From the NCBI GenBank assembly GCA_012960535.1, contig DUBB01000007.1:289635-353634 (forward strand): a stretch of 64,000 nt of DNA. Direction: 5' to 3'. The translations under genes were made by a program, and so were the position numbers. Position 1 is the stretch's first letter; each line of letters begins with the position of its first letter. This DNA comes from Gammaproteobacteria bacterium. Lineage in GTDB: Bacteria > Pseudomonadota > Gammaproteobacteria > Pseudomonadales > Azotimanducaceae. This document shows positions 55,670 to 64,000 of the stretch, piece by piece. The notes beneath the pieces were generated by a model. The model saw only the letters and a program-made list of their open reading frames with translations, was not told the DNA's origin and did no database searches.

Positions 55670-56107
55670 CTACGGATTCTGTATAAAACCCGCATTGGCA
55701 GGTGACGAAAGATTCCAGATAAAACCTACTGCTGTGGCTCCTGCCATATTAAAGTAGAACCTGAAATCATTATTTCCAGGCAAATCGATTAGCAATTTCT
55801 GCTCGGACGCGACCGCTTGCTGTTGCTTGAAGTCACTGGTCTGTTCTTCTGAGGGTTGCCATATGTAACCTTGTTCGGCCAGGGTATCCAGGTCCCATAC
55901 AAAGCCATATGCAGCAAAACCTTGCTCATTCCAGACAGACTGGTTCTGTTCTAACGCCTGTGTTTGATACTCACTGGTGTCATTAGCCTGAACGGTCCAG
56001 AGCATTTGACTACGCACTGGAGACTTAGTAGATGCCGCTGGCATTGGCTCTGCCAATACAGAAAGTTGAGCAAACGCTGTAAGTAAAATGAAAATTAATC
56101 GCGACAT
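55670..56107 (-). CDS. Small secreted protein with internal GF[VI]W repeat, operon with propeller kinase
   Basis: 145 residues from ATG 56107, with AGGAG seven bases upstream. A signal peptide is clear (MSRLIFILLTAFAQLSVLA, cleavage near AEP). The mature part contains two copies of one motif: AAYGFVWDLDTLAEQGYIW and TAVGFIWNLSSPANAGFI. I do not recognise the family. The stop codon TAG forms part of the ribosome binding site of the sensor-kinase gene, so the two are translationally coupled. It may be a periplasmic accessory, ligand-binding or lid protein for the sensor. No cysteine lipobox is visible. Confidence 0.78.
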   Translation of the reverse strand: MSRLIFILLTAFAQLSVLAEPMPAASTKSPVRSQMLWTVQANDTSEYQTQALEQNQSVWNEQGFAAYGFVWDLDTLAEQGYIWQPSEEQTSDFKQQQAVASEQKLLIDLPGNNDFRFYFNMAGATAVGFIWNLSSPANAGFIQNP

Positions 56108-56635
56108 TAGAATACTCCTATTAGTGTTATTCGCCCTGAACAAAAAATGAATCAAATCATATCTAGCACCAGATCTAGATGCACACTCTGTGCCATCTCA
56201 AAAAAATCTCCCTAACTAGCTGTTTCATATAAATATTATAGAATTCAGTAAAACAGGCATGGGAATTTCGTCAATATTTTGACACTGAAGATACTGCAAT
56301 GTGTCTACTACAGCAGGAATGTGACAGCAGGGCATTTGAACCATTTAAAAATTTCTTGATGGCGCAGAATGCAGTTTTTCAAAACAATGGCTAAATGTGA
56401 TTGACACTGGCGAACAATGAGATCACCCGAATAGGATAGCTGGCAAAAACTGAAATTAAGGGATCAGGATAAATTACGCCACTCAAAGCCAACTTAAGAG
56501 TAAGCCAAAACTTTATCGAGAAGCAGCGCGCTAGACCGTACTGATAACCGGAAATTCCTGATTCAAAGGCTAAAAACATGTGCACAGGGGTCAAAACAGC
56601 GATGATTCACTTTATATCAAATGACCCTTTGCAAA
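56108..56635. other. Intergenic region upstream of the secreted-protein/kinase operon
   Basis: About 530 bp between the secreted-protein gene and malate synthase, both on the minus strand; AT-richer than its surroundings. No convincing gene is present, and the short open frame at 56391-56594 has no support. A minus-strand TATAAT (56235-56240) is a possible -10 element 128 bp upstream of the ATG, but no matching -35 is seen. It probably holds the promoter for the operon at 49740-56107 and the end of the glcB transcript. Confidence 0.4.
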
Positions 56636-58810
56636 TTAACCTTCTCTGGCTTTGACTCGCCGGCGCCCCCTATGAAGCAGCGGCTCGGTATAACCGTTAG
56701 GTTGTTGTCTGCCTTTGAAAACCAGATCACAGGCAGCCTGGAACGCTATACTCTTTTCAAAATCTTTGGACATCGGCGTGTAGTTATCGTCATCGGCATT
56801 CTGCTCATCAACGACAACCGCCATTTTCTTCATGACTGCTGAAACTTCAGCCGGACTGCATATCCCATGATGAAGCCAGTTGGCAATATACTGGGAAGAT
56901 ATTCGCAGGGTAGCGCGGTCTTCCATTAAACCGACATTATTGATATCTGGAACTTTTGAACAACCTATGCCCTGATCAATCCAACGAACCACGTATCCCA
57001 ATATCCCCTGAGCATTGTTCTCCAGTTCACTGCTTACCTGCTCTGACGTCAGATTTTCACCCTCCAGCAGGGGCAGTTCAAGGAGCGTTGCAAGGTCTGC
57101 TCTCGGGCTTTGCAGCAGTTGACGCTGCCGTTCAGGCACACTGACTTCATGATAATGCAGGGCGTGCAGAGTAGCCGCCGTGGGTGAGGGTACCCAGGCA
57201 CAGTTTGCACCTGCTTCGGGATGGCCTATCTTAATCCGCATCATTTCGGCCATTTCATCGGGCATTGGCCACATGCCCTTACCTATCTGTGCCTGGCCGC
57301 TAAAACCGGTCGCCAGACCGATATCAACATTCCAGTCCTCGTATGCACTTATCCATGCCTGCTGCTTCATAACAGTTTTGGGCACCATAGGCCCAGCTTC
57401 CATACTAGTATGAATCTCATCCCCTGTTCGGTCTAAGAATCCTGTATTTACAAAAATAACCCGATCTTTTGCTCTTTCAATACACGCTTTGAGGTTTAAA
57501 GTAGTTCTTCTTTCCTCATCCATAATTCCTATTTTCAAGGTGTTCGTCGGCATACCCAGGATTAACTCAATTTTTGAAAACAAATCCACGGTGAAAGAGA
57601 CTTCATCCGGGCCGTGCATTTTTGGTTTGACAATGTAGACACTCCCCGTCCGCGAATTTTGAAAATTACTGGAGCCCTTTAAGTCATACATCGCCAGTGT
57701 GCTGGTGATGAGCCCATCTAATATCCCTTCCGGAATTTCACTTCCATCGGGCAGCAGAACAGCTTCACTGGTCATCAGGTGTCCAACATTACGAATCAGT
57801 AACAGGCTTCGGCCAGGAAGCACGACTTCCCTGCCCTGTGCAGACGTGTAAACTCTATCCGGGTTCAGCGTGCGTCGAATATCCAAATCACCCTTCTTAA
57901 ACTCTTCTGAGAGGGTGCCTTGCATCAGACCCAGCCAGTTTGTATAAACAAGGACCTTGTCGTCGGCATCGACTGCAGCTACAGAATCTTCACAATCTTG
58001 AATAGTCGTGACGGCTGACTCCAATACAACATCTTTCACACCCGCTGGTTGATCTTTACCGACAGCGTCCATTCGGTCAATCTGGATCTCAATATGCAGA
58101 TTATTGTTGACTAATAAAATAGCCGATGGCTGATCAGATTTGCCCTGGTAACCAACCAGCTGATCTGGTGCAGTAAGCCCCGTTATCTGCCCATTCGCAA
58201 GATCTGCCTGTAGCTGGCCATCTTCCACAAAGTATCGCGTAACAGCCTGATGGTCAGCACCCTTAAGGCCCACGCTGTTATTCAGAAAGCTCTCGGCATA
58301 AGCAATGACTTTGACCCCACGAACAGGGTTATAGCCGCTACCTTTTTCCTCGCCGGGGTTTTCAGGTATCACATCGGTGCCATACAAGGCATCGTACAAG
58401 CTACCCCACCTTGCGTTGGCTGCATTCAGTGCAAAACGAGCATTCATGATAGGGACAACCAATTGCGGACCAGCGATGCGCGCGATTTCGCTATCGACGC
58501 CAGCGGTAGTGATATTGAAATCGTCCACATCGGGCAGGATATAGCCTATCTCAAGAAGGAACGCATGATATTCCTCGGCATTTATGCGTTTACCCGAATG
58601 ACTGCCATACCACTCGTCCAGCTTCGCCTGCAATAAATCTCGCTGTTCTAACAAGGCGATGTTGCGAGGTGCAAATTCATCTAAAATGGAGGCTAAGCCC
58701 TTCCAGTAAGTGCTTGAGGACAGCCCCAGTCCAGGAAGAACCTGTTCCTCTATAAGGTCATATAACACCTTGGCTACCTGTAGCCCAGCAACGTCAACCC
58801 TTTCAGTCAT
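56636..58810 (-). CDS. glcB: Malate synthase G
   Basis: 724 residues, the usual length for the G form. Diagnostic parts include [97 protein letters not shown] and the catalytic region [24 protein letters not shown] with its essential Cys and Asp. It condenses glyoxylate with acetyl-CoA to malate for growth on C2 compounds or glycolate. No isocitrate lyase or glycolate genes are adjacent. Confidence 0.95.
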   Translation of the reverse strand: MTERVDVAGLQVAKVLYDLIEEQVLPGLGLSSSTYWKGLASILDEFAPRNIALLEQRDLLQAKLDEWYGSHSGKRINAEEYHAFLLEIGYILPDVDDFNITTAGVDSEIARIAGPQLVVPIMNARFALNAANARWGSLYDALYGTDVIPENPGEEKGSGYNPVRGVKVIAYAESFLNNSVGLKGADHQAVTRYFVEDGQLQADLANGQITGLTAPDQLVGYQGKSDQPSAILLVNNNLHIEIQIDRMDAVGKDQPAGVKDVVLESAVTTIQDCEDSVAAVDADDKVLVYTNWLGLMQGTLSEEFKKGDLDIRRTLNPDRVYTSAQGREVVLPGRSLLLIRNVGHLMTSEAVLLPDGSEIPEGILDGLITSTLAMYDLKGSSNFQNSRTGSVYIVKPKMHGPDEVSFTVDLFSKIELILGMPTNTLKIGIMDEERRTTLNLKACIERAKDRVIFVNTGFLDRTGDEIHTSMEAGPMVPKTVMKQQAWISAYEDWNVDIGLATGFSGQAQIGKGMWPMPDEMAEMMRIKIGHPEAGANCAWVPSPTAATLHALHYHEVSVPERQRQLLQSPRADLATLLELPLLEGENLTSEQVSSELENNAQGILGYVVRWIDQGIGCSKVPDINNVGLMEDRATLRISSQYIANWLHHGICSPAEVSAVMKKMAVVVDEQNADDDNYTPMSKDFEKSIAFQAACDLVFKGRQQPNGYTEPLLHRGRRRVKAREG

Positions 58811-59019
58811 CAGTCCTTCCTATCTACGATCTCTGTTAAAGCTAAGTTTACTATGAATACAAGTTTATTATGAATAATAGATGGGCGAAATCAAAGCGCC
58901 CTGTTCTGCTCTATTTTACCCTGTTGTGATCAGCGCAAACCTGCCATGTCAGCCAATAGCAAGCTACAATCGAACAGCGACATCGAAAATGATTATCCTA
59001 ATTAGAGAGGTTAGAGCAC

Positions 59020-59745
59020 ATGCTGGAGAGAGAAATTGACATCGCTACCACAGATGGCCTCATGAACACATTCATTACCCACCCAGAAACAGAAGGTCCA
59101 CATCCTACCGTTATATTTCTGATGGATGCACCCGGGAAACGAGAAGAACTTCACGATATGGCCCGACGAATTGCCAGCGTCGGCTACTACGTCATGCTGC
59201 CTAATTTATATTACAGGCGTGCCCGCGAGTGGGCAACTACCGGCACCCAGGAAAACCGGGAAATACTGTTTAGCCACATGAATAGTCTGAGCAATCATAT
59301 GGTAATCGAAGATATCAAAGCGCTGCTGCATTCAAGCAGCCAGGACCTGTATGCACGAACCGGGCCGGTGGGCTGTGTGGGCTACTGCATGAGCGGACCA
59401 TTCGCCTTTGCTGCGGCATCTGAACTCGGCCACACCATAAAAGCAGCTGCATCCTTCCACGGCATACGATTGTTAACTGATGAACCCGATTCTCCCCATC
59501 TTGGCGCAGCGCATATCAAGGGTGAGGTTTACATCGGATGCGCACAAACCGATGAATGGGCACCCACCGAGATGATCGAAAAACTAGAGCAGCACCTGCT
59601 TGACAGTGGCGCCTGCTACCGAGTCGAATGGTACCCGGGGACAGAACACGGCTTTGTATTTCCGCTGCGGGAGGGCAAATACAACAAACAGGCGGCTGAG
59701 CGACACTGGGAACGCCTGTTCGATCTATTTAAAAGACGATTATAG
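59020..59745 (+). CDS. Dienelactone hydrolase-family protein
   Basis: 241 residues. The catalytic Cys is in GCVGYCMSGPFA, with His in PGTEHGFVFP and an Asp/Glu in the preceding strand (GCAQTDEWAPTE). N-terminal ATTDGLMNTFITHPE and VIFLMDAPGKRE fit the family. It hydrolyses a lactone or ester. A ribosome binding site (AGAGAGG) is upstream. Next gene on the same strand: a CitE-like lyase, 173 bp on. Confidence 0.87.
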   Translation: MLEREIDIATTDGLMNTFITHPETEGPHPTVIFLMDAPGKREELHDMARRIASVGYYVMLPNLYYRRAREWATTGTQENREILFSHMNSLSNHMVIEDIKALLHSSSQDLYARTGPVGCVGYCMSGPFAFAAASELGHTIKAAASFHGIRLLTDEPDSPHLGAAHIKGEVYIGCAQTDEWAPTEMIEKLEQHLLDSGACYRVEWYPGTEHGFVFPLREGKYNKQAAERHWERLFDLFKRRL

Positions 59746-59918
59746 GCTAAGATCTCAAATTCCTTTTCAGGTAGTAATAAGATGCCCGGACAACGATTCG
59801 ACTCTACCCTTGATAGGGCACTGACAAAAGACGTTATAATTAACCCGTCATTTTCAAAAACATCATCGAAAACATCCTGGAAGAGCTTATATGGCCAGGC
59901 TCGACTCAAGGATAGTCT

Positions 59919-60821
59919 ATGTTAAACCGCCTAAGAAGATGCCAGCTTTCTGTCCCGGGCAGCAGCCAGAAAATGATTACCAAAAGCAGCAGTCTTGATG
60001 TAGATGTAATCGTGCTTGACTTAGAAGATTCGGTCGCGCCCAGTCAGAAAGCTGCTGCTAGGGAACAGGTGGTCGAGGCTCTGAATTCGATGCAGTGGAA
60101 AGCTCGCTCAGTGGCAGTACGCATCAATGACACCCTGTCAGAACACTGCTATGCAGACATCATCGCCCTAGCAACGGCCCGTAGAGTACCTGATACCCTT
60201 ATTTTACCCAAGGCTCAGCGAACCACTGACATCTGTTTCGTAGAAACGCTTCTAAATCAAATTGAAAAAAACGTATCCGCAAGCCAATCCATCGGCATCG
60301 AAGCACTCATCGAAGACGTAGAAGGAATGATGCGCGTAGAAGAGATAGCGGCCTGCAGCGATCGTCTGGAAAGCCTGATATTCGGTATGGGAGATTATGC
60401 TGCCAGCCAGCAGATGGACCTGGACGTTATCGGTGGATCTGGCAGTCATTATCAGGGTGACCTGTGGCATTACCCTCGCTATCGACTAACCATTGCCGCC
60501 AGAGCAAATAATCTCGCTCCCATCGATGGGCCTATGGCTGATTTCAACAACAGCAAAGCACTCATAGATGACTGTCTTTCCATTAAAACCCTGGGCATGG
60601 CAGGAAAATGGGCGATTCACCCAAACCAGATAGAAAACATTACTAACAGTTTTACGCCCTCGAGCAAAGCCATTGATCAAGCCAGACTTCAGTTTTCAGA
60701 ATACCAGAAAGCAATCCAGCAAGGCCTGGGCGCGATTGAAGTCGATGGTATTATGGTTGATGCAGCAACAATAAAAATGCTCCAGCCTCTGCTGGATACT
60801 GCAAACCAGCTAGGCTTGTAA
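59919..60821 (+). CDS. CoA ester lyase, HpcH/HpaI (CitE-like) family
   Basis: 300 residues of the CitE/malyl-CoA lyase branch: RRCQLSVPGSSQKMITKS, DLEDSVAPSQKAAAREQV, RINDTLSEH, ILPKAQRTTD, IEALIEDVEGMMRVEEIAACSDRLESLIFGMGDYAAS and the metal/substrate residues near GKWAIHPNQIE. AAGGA lies upstream of ATG 59919. It probably cleaves or forms a beta-hydroxy-acyl-CoA such as malyl-, citramalyl- or methylmalyl-CoA. An MFS gene follows closely. Confidence 0.87.
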   Translation: MLNRLRRCQLSVPGSSQKMITKSSSLDVDVIVLDLEDSVAPSQKAAAREQVVEALNSMQWKARSVAVRINDTLSEHCYADIIALATARRVPDTLILPKAQRTTDICFVETLLNQIEKNVSASQSIGIEALIEDVEGMMRVEEIAACSDRLESLIFGMGDYAASQQMDLDVIGGSGSHYQGDLWHYPRYRLTIAARANNLAPIDGPMADFNNSKALIDDCLSIKTLGMAGKWAIHPNQIENITNSFTPSSKAIDQARLQFSEYQKAIQQGLGAIEVDGIMVDAATIKMLQPLLDTANQLGL

Positions 60822-60847
60822 TACTCGATCCAGATAAGCCTAGCACT

Positions 60848-62098
60848 GTGCAACCAGCCAACTTAAATTCATCCGAACACATTACCCCTGGCCCTGCGGC
60901 ACTTGTGATTGTGTTCGTAACTGCGCTTATGGATTCCATCGGGTTCGGCATCATGTTACCCGTATTACCCGAACTGCTGATGGAGATCAACGGCAGAGAC
61001 TTAGCTGCAGCCGCCCAGATCGGTGGCGTGTTGATGGTAATATATGCCGCTATTCAATTCTGTTTTGCACCCCTGCTGGGTAACCTATCTGATGCCATTG
61101 GCCGCAGGCCGGTATTACTGATTTCACTCGGTGTCGCCAGCAGCAACTACATTTTGATGGGACTGGCTGAGTCACTCACAGTCCTGTTTATCGGTAGAGT
61201 CCTGTCTGGCATGGGTTCAGCCACGCTAAGCACCTGCAATGCCTACATTGCCGATACCACGCAAGCGGACAAACGAGCGCAATACTTCGGCATGATCGGC
61301 GCAGCTTTCGGGCTTGGCTTCGTAATAGGCCCGATTATCGGCGGCCTGGTCGGCGGTTTCGGCAGCAGGACACCGTTCTTCCTCGCCGGGACCTTGCTTG
61401 CTGTCAATCTCTTGATGGGACTACTCTTGCTGCCGGAATCCCTGAAACATGAAAATCGCCGCAGGTTCATTTTACGTAACGCTAACCCAATCAGCACTTT
61501 GCTTAGATTAAGCCAATACAAAATGATTCTTGGCATCCTGTCTGTGATCTTCATTTATCATCTCGGGCATCATGTTCTGCCATCCATCTGGAGCTATTTT
61601 ACCATGCAGCGTTTTGCCTGGTCGGCGCAAGAAATTGGCTACTCGTTGGGATTCATTGGACTATTAATGGCGTTGGTCCAGGGATTACTGATTAAAAAAG
61701 TTATCCCTAGAATCGGCCTCAGAGGCGCAGGGATATTAGGCATGAGTTGTACCACAGTTGCCTTTCTAGGTTATGCAGGGGCGTCCGAAAGCTGGATCAT
61801 GTATCTCGCTATGATTCCAGGCGCGCTAGGCGCGCTGGCAGGCCCAGCCCTCAATGGCCTGGCATCGACCAAAGTGGATGACAATCGTCAGGGAGAGCTA
61901 CAGGGTGGCCTTGCCAGCCTGATGAGCCTGGCTTCTATTATCGCACCACCGCTGATGACCCAGATCTTTTACAGTTTTAGCCAAGCCAGCAGTGCTTTTT
62001 ATTATCCCGGCGCACCTTTCCTGTTGTCGGCCATGTTAACGCTCATCAGCCTAGCGGTATTTATCAACATAAGCAGAGGCCAAACCGGAGAAAAGTAA
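60848..62098 (+). CDS. MFS transporter, drug/metabolite exporter type (TetA-like, 12 TM)
   Basis: 416 residues beginning at GTG 60848. About twelve hydrophobic helices are visible. MFS motif A is GNLSDAIGRRPVLL after TM2, and the TetA-like motif C region is GFVIGPIIGGLVGG. It starts 26 bp after the lyase gene. The ribosome binding site is weak. Probably a proton-coupled exporter; substrate unknown. The link with the CitE-like lyase suggests export of a related organic acid, but this is speculative. Confidence 0.87.
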   Translation: MQPANLNSSEHITPGPAALVIVFVTALMDSIGFGIMLPVLPELLMEINGRDLAAAAQIGGVLMVIYAAIQFCFAPLLGNLSDAIGRRPVLLISLGVASSNYILMGLAESLTVLFIGRVLSGMGSATLSTCNAYIADTTQADKRAQYFGMIGAAFGLGFVIGPIIGGLVGGFGSRTPFFLAGTLLAVNLLMGLLLLPESLKHENRRRFILRNANPISTLLRLSQYKMILGILSVIFIYHLGHHVLPSIWSYFTMQRFAWSAQEIGYSLGFIGLLMALVQGLLIKKVIPRIGLRGAGILGMSCTTVAFLGYAGASESWIMYLAMIPGALGALAGPALNGLASTKVDDNRQGELQGGLASLMSLASIIAPPLMTQIFYSFSQASSAFYYPGAPFLLSAMLTLISLAVFINISRGQTGEK

Positions 62099-62333
62099 GC
62101 CGTTTTTCAGGAACACATACCCGCAGCTTGAACTGACCTGCTGAATCAGTGGACCTGCCCATAAAGCCATACACGGCATCTGCTTCCCCACTGTAGCAGT
62201 GATGACACCTGGTCCCGTCCTTGCCACCGAATGCAATCTACCAAATGCCTGAACTGTAGGCTTGAAAATGTCCGATTCCCTGCCAAAAGCGACTATACTC
62301 AAGCCCTACCATAAATGAGTATCGAGGTCTCTA

Positions 62334-63758
62334 TTGGCTGCAACCCGACTGTTCGAACAATCCGCAACCCAATTGCATCATCTCATCAGCAGCCGTGCGG
62401 TTTCTGCAACTGAAGTGCTCAATGCACACCTGACGCGAATCGAGGCGGTCAATACCAACCTCAATGCGATAGTGACTCTCGTACCGGAAATGGCTCTGGC
62501 TCAGGCTAAGAAAATCGACCAGCAGTTAGCCCGTGGCGAAGACATTGGAATACTCGGTGGGATTCCTGTTGCTCACAAAGATCTTGTCCTGACCAAGGGA
62601 ATCCGTACGACTTTTGGATCAAGGATATTCCAGGATTTTGTTCCAGATGAAAATGCCTTAATAGTTCAGAGGATGCAGGATGCGGGCGCCATTTCTATCG
62701 GCAAAACAAACACGCCCGAATGGGGAGCCGGCTCGCAAACCTTTAATGAAGTATTCGGGTCGACAAAAAACCCTTTTGATCTGAGCAAAACCTGTGGTGG
62801 TAGTTCAGGCGGCGCGGCTGTCAGTCTTGCAGCGCGGATGCTGCCCCTGTGTGATGGTAGCGACATGGGAGGTTCCCTTAGAAATCCAGCAAGCTTTTGC
62901 AATGTTGTCGGTTTTCGTCCGTCCGCAGGGCGAGTTCCAAGCATCCCCTCGGAAGCCGGTTGGTTCAACCTCCCAACCAGCGGCCCTATGGCAAGGACTG
63001 TGGAAGACTGTGCCCTTCTGCTGGCAGCAATCGCAGGCCCAGACCAGAGAGCACCACTTTCCATCCAAGCATCAGGAAGGGAATTCTTAACGCCCCTGGA
63101 CAGGGACTTCAAGGGTGTCAGAGTTGCCCTCAGTGCCGATTTTAATGGGCAAATTCCAGTCGATAGCGAAGTTAAAGAAGTCATTCGCAGGGCCGCTCAG
63201 CCGCTCTCTGATATTGGCTGTGAGGTAGACGATCACTGTCCCGATTTCAGTGGCGCAGACCTTGCCTTCAAAACGCTCAGGGCATGGTCGTTTGCAATGC
63301 GATTCGGAGATGACATCCAAAAAAACAAGGCCTTATACAAGGACACTATTATCTGGAATACCCAAGCCGGCCTGGCACTCACGGCCAAAGATATTGGCCA
63401 GGCAGAACGGGCTCGCACGCAACTATATAGCCGGTTATCCGATTTTTTTGCCGTCTACCAGTTCCTGTTGCTCCCTGTGGTTCAGGTCCCTCCTTTTTCA
63501 ATTGACGATGAATATGTCAAGGAGATAGAAGGCGTAACCATGGAGACTTATATTGACTGGATGAAATCCTGCTACTATCTGTCGTCTCTGGGCTTACCCT
63601 CAATTTCTATTCCGTGCGGATTCACACAACAGGGTCTACCTATCGGCCTGCAGATTGTGGCGGGTGCGCAGCAGGATATGGCAATTCTGCAACTCGCGTT
63701 TGCTTTTCAAAAAGCCAACCCGGCCTGGAAAATTCAACCCTCAACCGGTTCCTGCTAA
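62334..63758 (+). CDS. Amidase (amidase-signature family)
   Basis: 474 residues from TTG 62334, with GAGG six bases upstream. The Ser-cisSer-Lys triad is present: Lys in GIPVAHKDLVLTKG, Ser pair in CGGSSGGAAVSLAA and SDMGGSLRNPASF. C-terminal GLPSISIPCG and GLPIGLQIVAG are typical. It hydrolyses an amide; the sequence resembles broad-range bacterial amidases rather than GatA, since no gatB or gatC is adjacent. The 235 bp upstream show no gene. The next frame begins two bases after the stop. Confidence 0.9.
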   Translation: MAATRLFEQSATQLHHLISSRAVSATEVLNAHLTRIEAVNTNLNAIVTLVPEMALAQAKKIDQQLARGEDIGILGGIPVAHKDLVLTKGIRTTFGSRIFQDFVPDENALIVQRMQDAGAISIGKTNTPEWGAGSQTFNEVFGSTKNPFDLSKTCGGSSGGAAVSLAARMLPLCDGSDMGGSLRNPASFCNVVGFRPSAGRVPSIPSEAGWFNLPTSGPMARTVEDCALLLAAIAGPDQRAPLSIQASGREFLTPLDRDFKGVRVALSADFNGQIPVDSEVKEVIRRAAQPLSDIGCEVDDHCPDFSGADLAFKTLRAWSFAMRFGDDIQKNKALYKDTIIWNTQAGLALTAKDIGQAERARTQLYSRLSDFFAVYQFLLLPVVQVPPFSIDDEYVKEIEGVTMETYIDWMKSCYYLSSLGLPSISIPCGFTQQGLPIGLQIVAGAQQDMAILQLAFAFQKANPAWKIQPSTGSC

Positions 63759-63759
63759 A

Positions 63760-64000
63760 ATGCAGGAATTCCCGGACCGAAAGACTTTCGTCAGCCACCT
63801 TGAATGCAGCGAGACGGGTCGCCACTACCCGGCAGACCAAATACACAATTTATCCGATGCGGGCAAACCCTTGCTTGTTCGTTATGACCTTAATGCCCTG
63901 AAAACCTATTTGACCAAGCCTATGTTACGTAACAGACCGGCAAATCTCTGGCGCTACCGTGAATTTCTGCCGGTAAGAAAAACCGAAAACATTGTTTCCC
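63760..64000 (+). CDS. thrC: Threonine synthase (start only, runs off window)
   Basis: From ATG 63760, one base after the amidase stop, the frame stays open to the right edge (80 codons). The sequence MQEFPDRKTFVSHLECSETG and the later RNRPANLWRYREFLPVRKTEN match the N-terminus of the archaeal/plant-type threonine synthase subfamily (Trp-Tyr-Arg before the substrate loop). It converts O-phosphohomoserine to threonine with PLP. The PLP-lysine lies beyond the window, so the call rests on the N-terminal part only. Confidence 0.7.
   Translation, partial: MQEFPDRKTFVSHLECSETGRHYPADQIHNLSDAGKPLLVRYDLNALKTYLTKPMLRNRPANLWRYREFLPVRKTENIVS

Noticed and set aside
56391..56594. 67-codon frame in the long intergenic region before glcB
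   Set aside because: No ribosome binding site, no family pattern and poor codon quality; treated as non-coding.
62051..62302. 83-codon minus-strand frame between the MFS and amidase genes
   Set aside because: It overlaps the end of the MFS gene and shows no domain or start signal.

Overview
The window reads as chromosome of a free-living, probably marine, gammaproteobacterium. This is inferred from the gene repertoire: a RecBCD-type RecD, EfpL/YeiP, LolCDE-type transport genes, malate synthase G, a FadB/FadJ-type beta-oxidation enzyme, many CoA-ester enzymes, dioxygenases of the TauD and PhyH families, and c-di-GMP enzymes. Coding density is high, genes lie on both strands in short operons, and TTG or GTG starts with good ribosome binding sites are common. 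I found no rRNA, tRNA, CRISPR array, transposase or phage genes.

Layout. 1-3910 (minus) is the N-terminal part of a very large FecR-domain/cadherin-repeat surface protein that runs off the left edge. 3774-7009 is the most unusual stretch: the divergent 5' ends of that adhesin and of a Ca2+/Na+ antiporter gene are present twice as direct repeats of about 620 bp, with a lone recD between them. One copy carries the intact adhesin and a broken antiporter, the other a broken adhesin and the intact antiporter. 7960-9970 is a LytS/LytR-type two-component pair. 10069-12850 is an operon of two aminotransferases and an NTF2-like protein. 13005-16693 holds a hydrolase/metallo-hydrolase pair, an SDR and a crotonase. 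16745-21948 is a five-gene operon (LolA-like protein, two FtsX-like permeases, LolD-like ATPase, predicted outer-membrane barrel) that looks like a dedicated envelope lipid or lipoprotein transport route.

22063-27504 carries a VOC protein, acyl-CoA synthetase, aldo/keto reductase, efpL, DUF3820, a small monooxygenase and an esterase. 27609-32758 is a TetR-regulated RND efflux operon. 32969-49710 is a mosaic of single genes: AhpD-like protein, DUF3293, diguanylate cyclase, PhyH dioxygenase, FxLYD protein, acetyltransferase, TPR protein, a short acyl-CoA-dehydrogenase-like protein, YbaN-like protein, multifunctional beta-oxidation enzyme, amidohydrolase, CysZ, TauD-like dioxygenase, secreted PafA-like phosphatase with a cyclophilin, acyl-CoA dehydrogenase, alpha/beta hydrolase and an SDR lacking its catalytic Tyr and Lys.

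49740-56107 is a three-gene signalling operon: a small secreted protein with an internal repeat, a propeller-type sensor histidine kinase, and a REC-PAS-GGDEF-EAL response regulator whose GGDEF site is degenerate but whose EAL site is intact. 56636-58810 is malate synthase G, followed by a dienelactone hydrolase, CitE-like lyase, MFS exporter, amidase and the start of threonine synthase at the right edge.

The strongest candidates for something unusual are the duplicated junction around recD, the secreted-protein/propeller-kinase/PDE operon, and the LolCDE-like operon ending in a barrel protein. Two enzymes that lack their family's catalytic residues are also worth checking.
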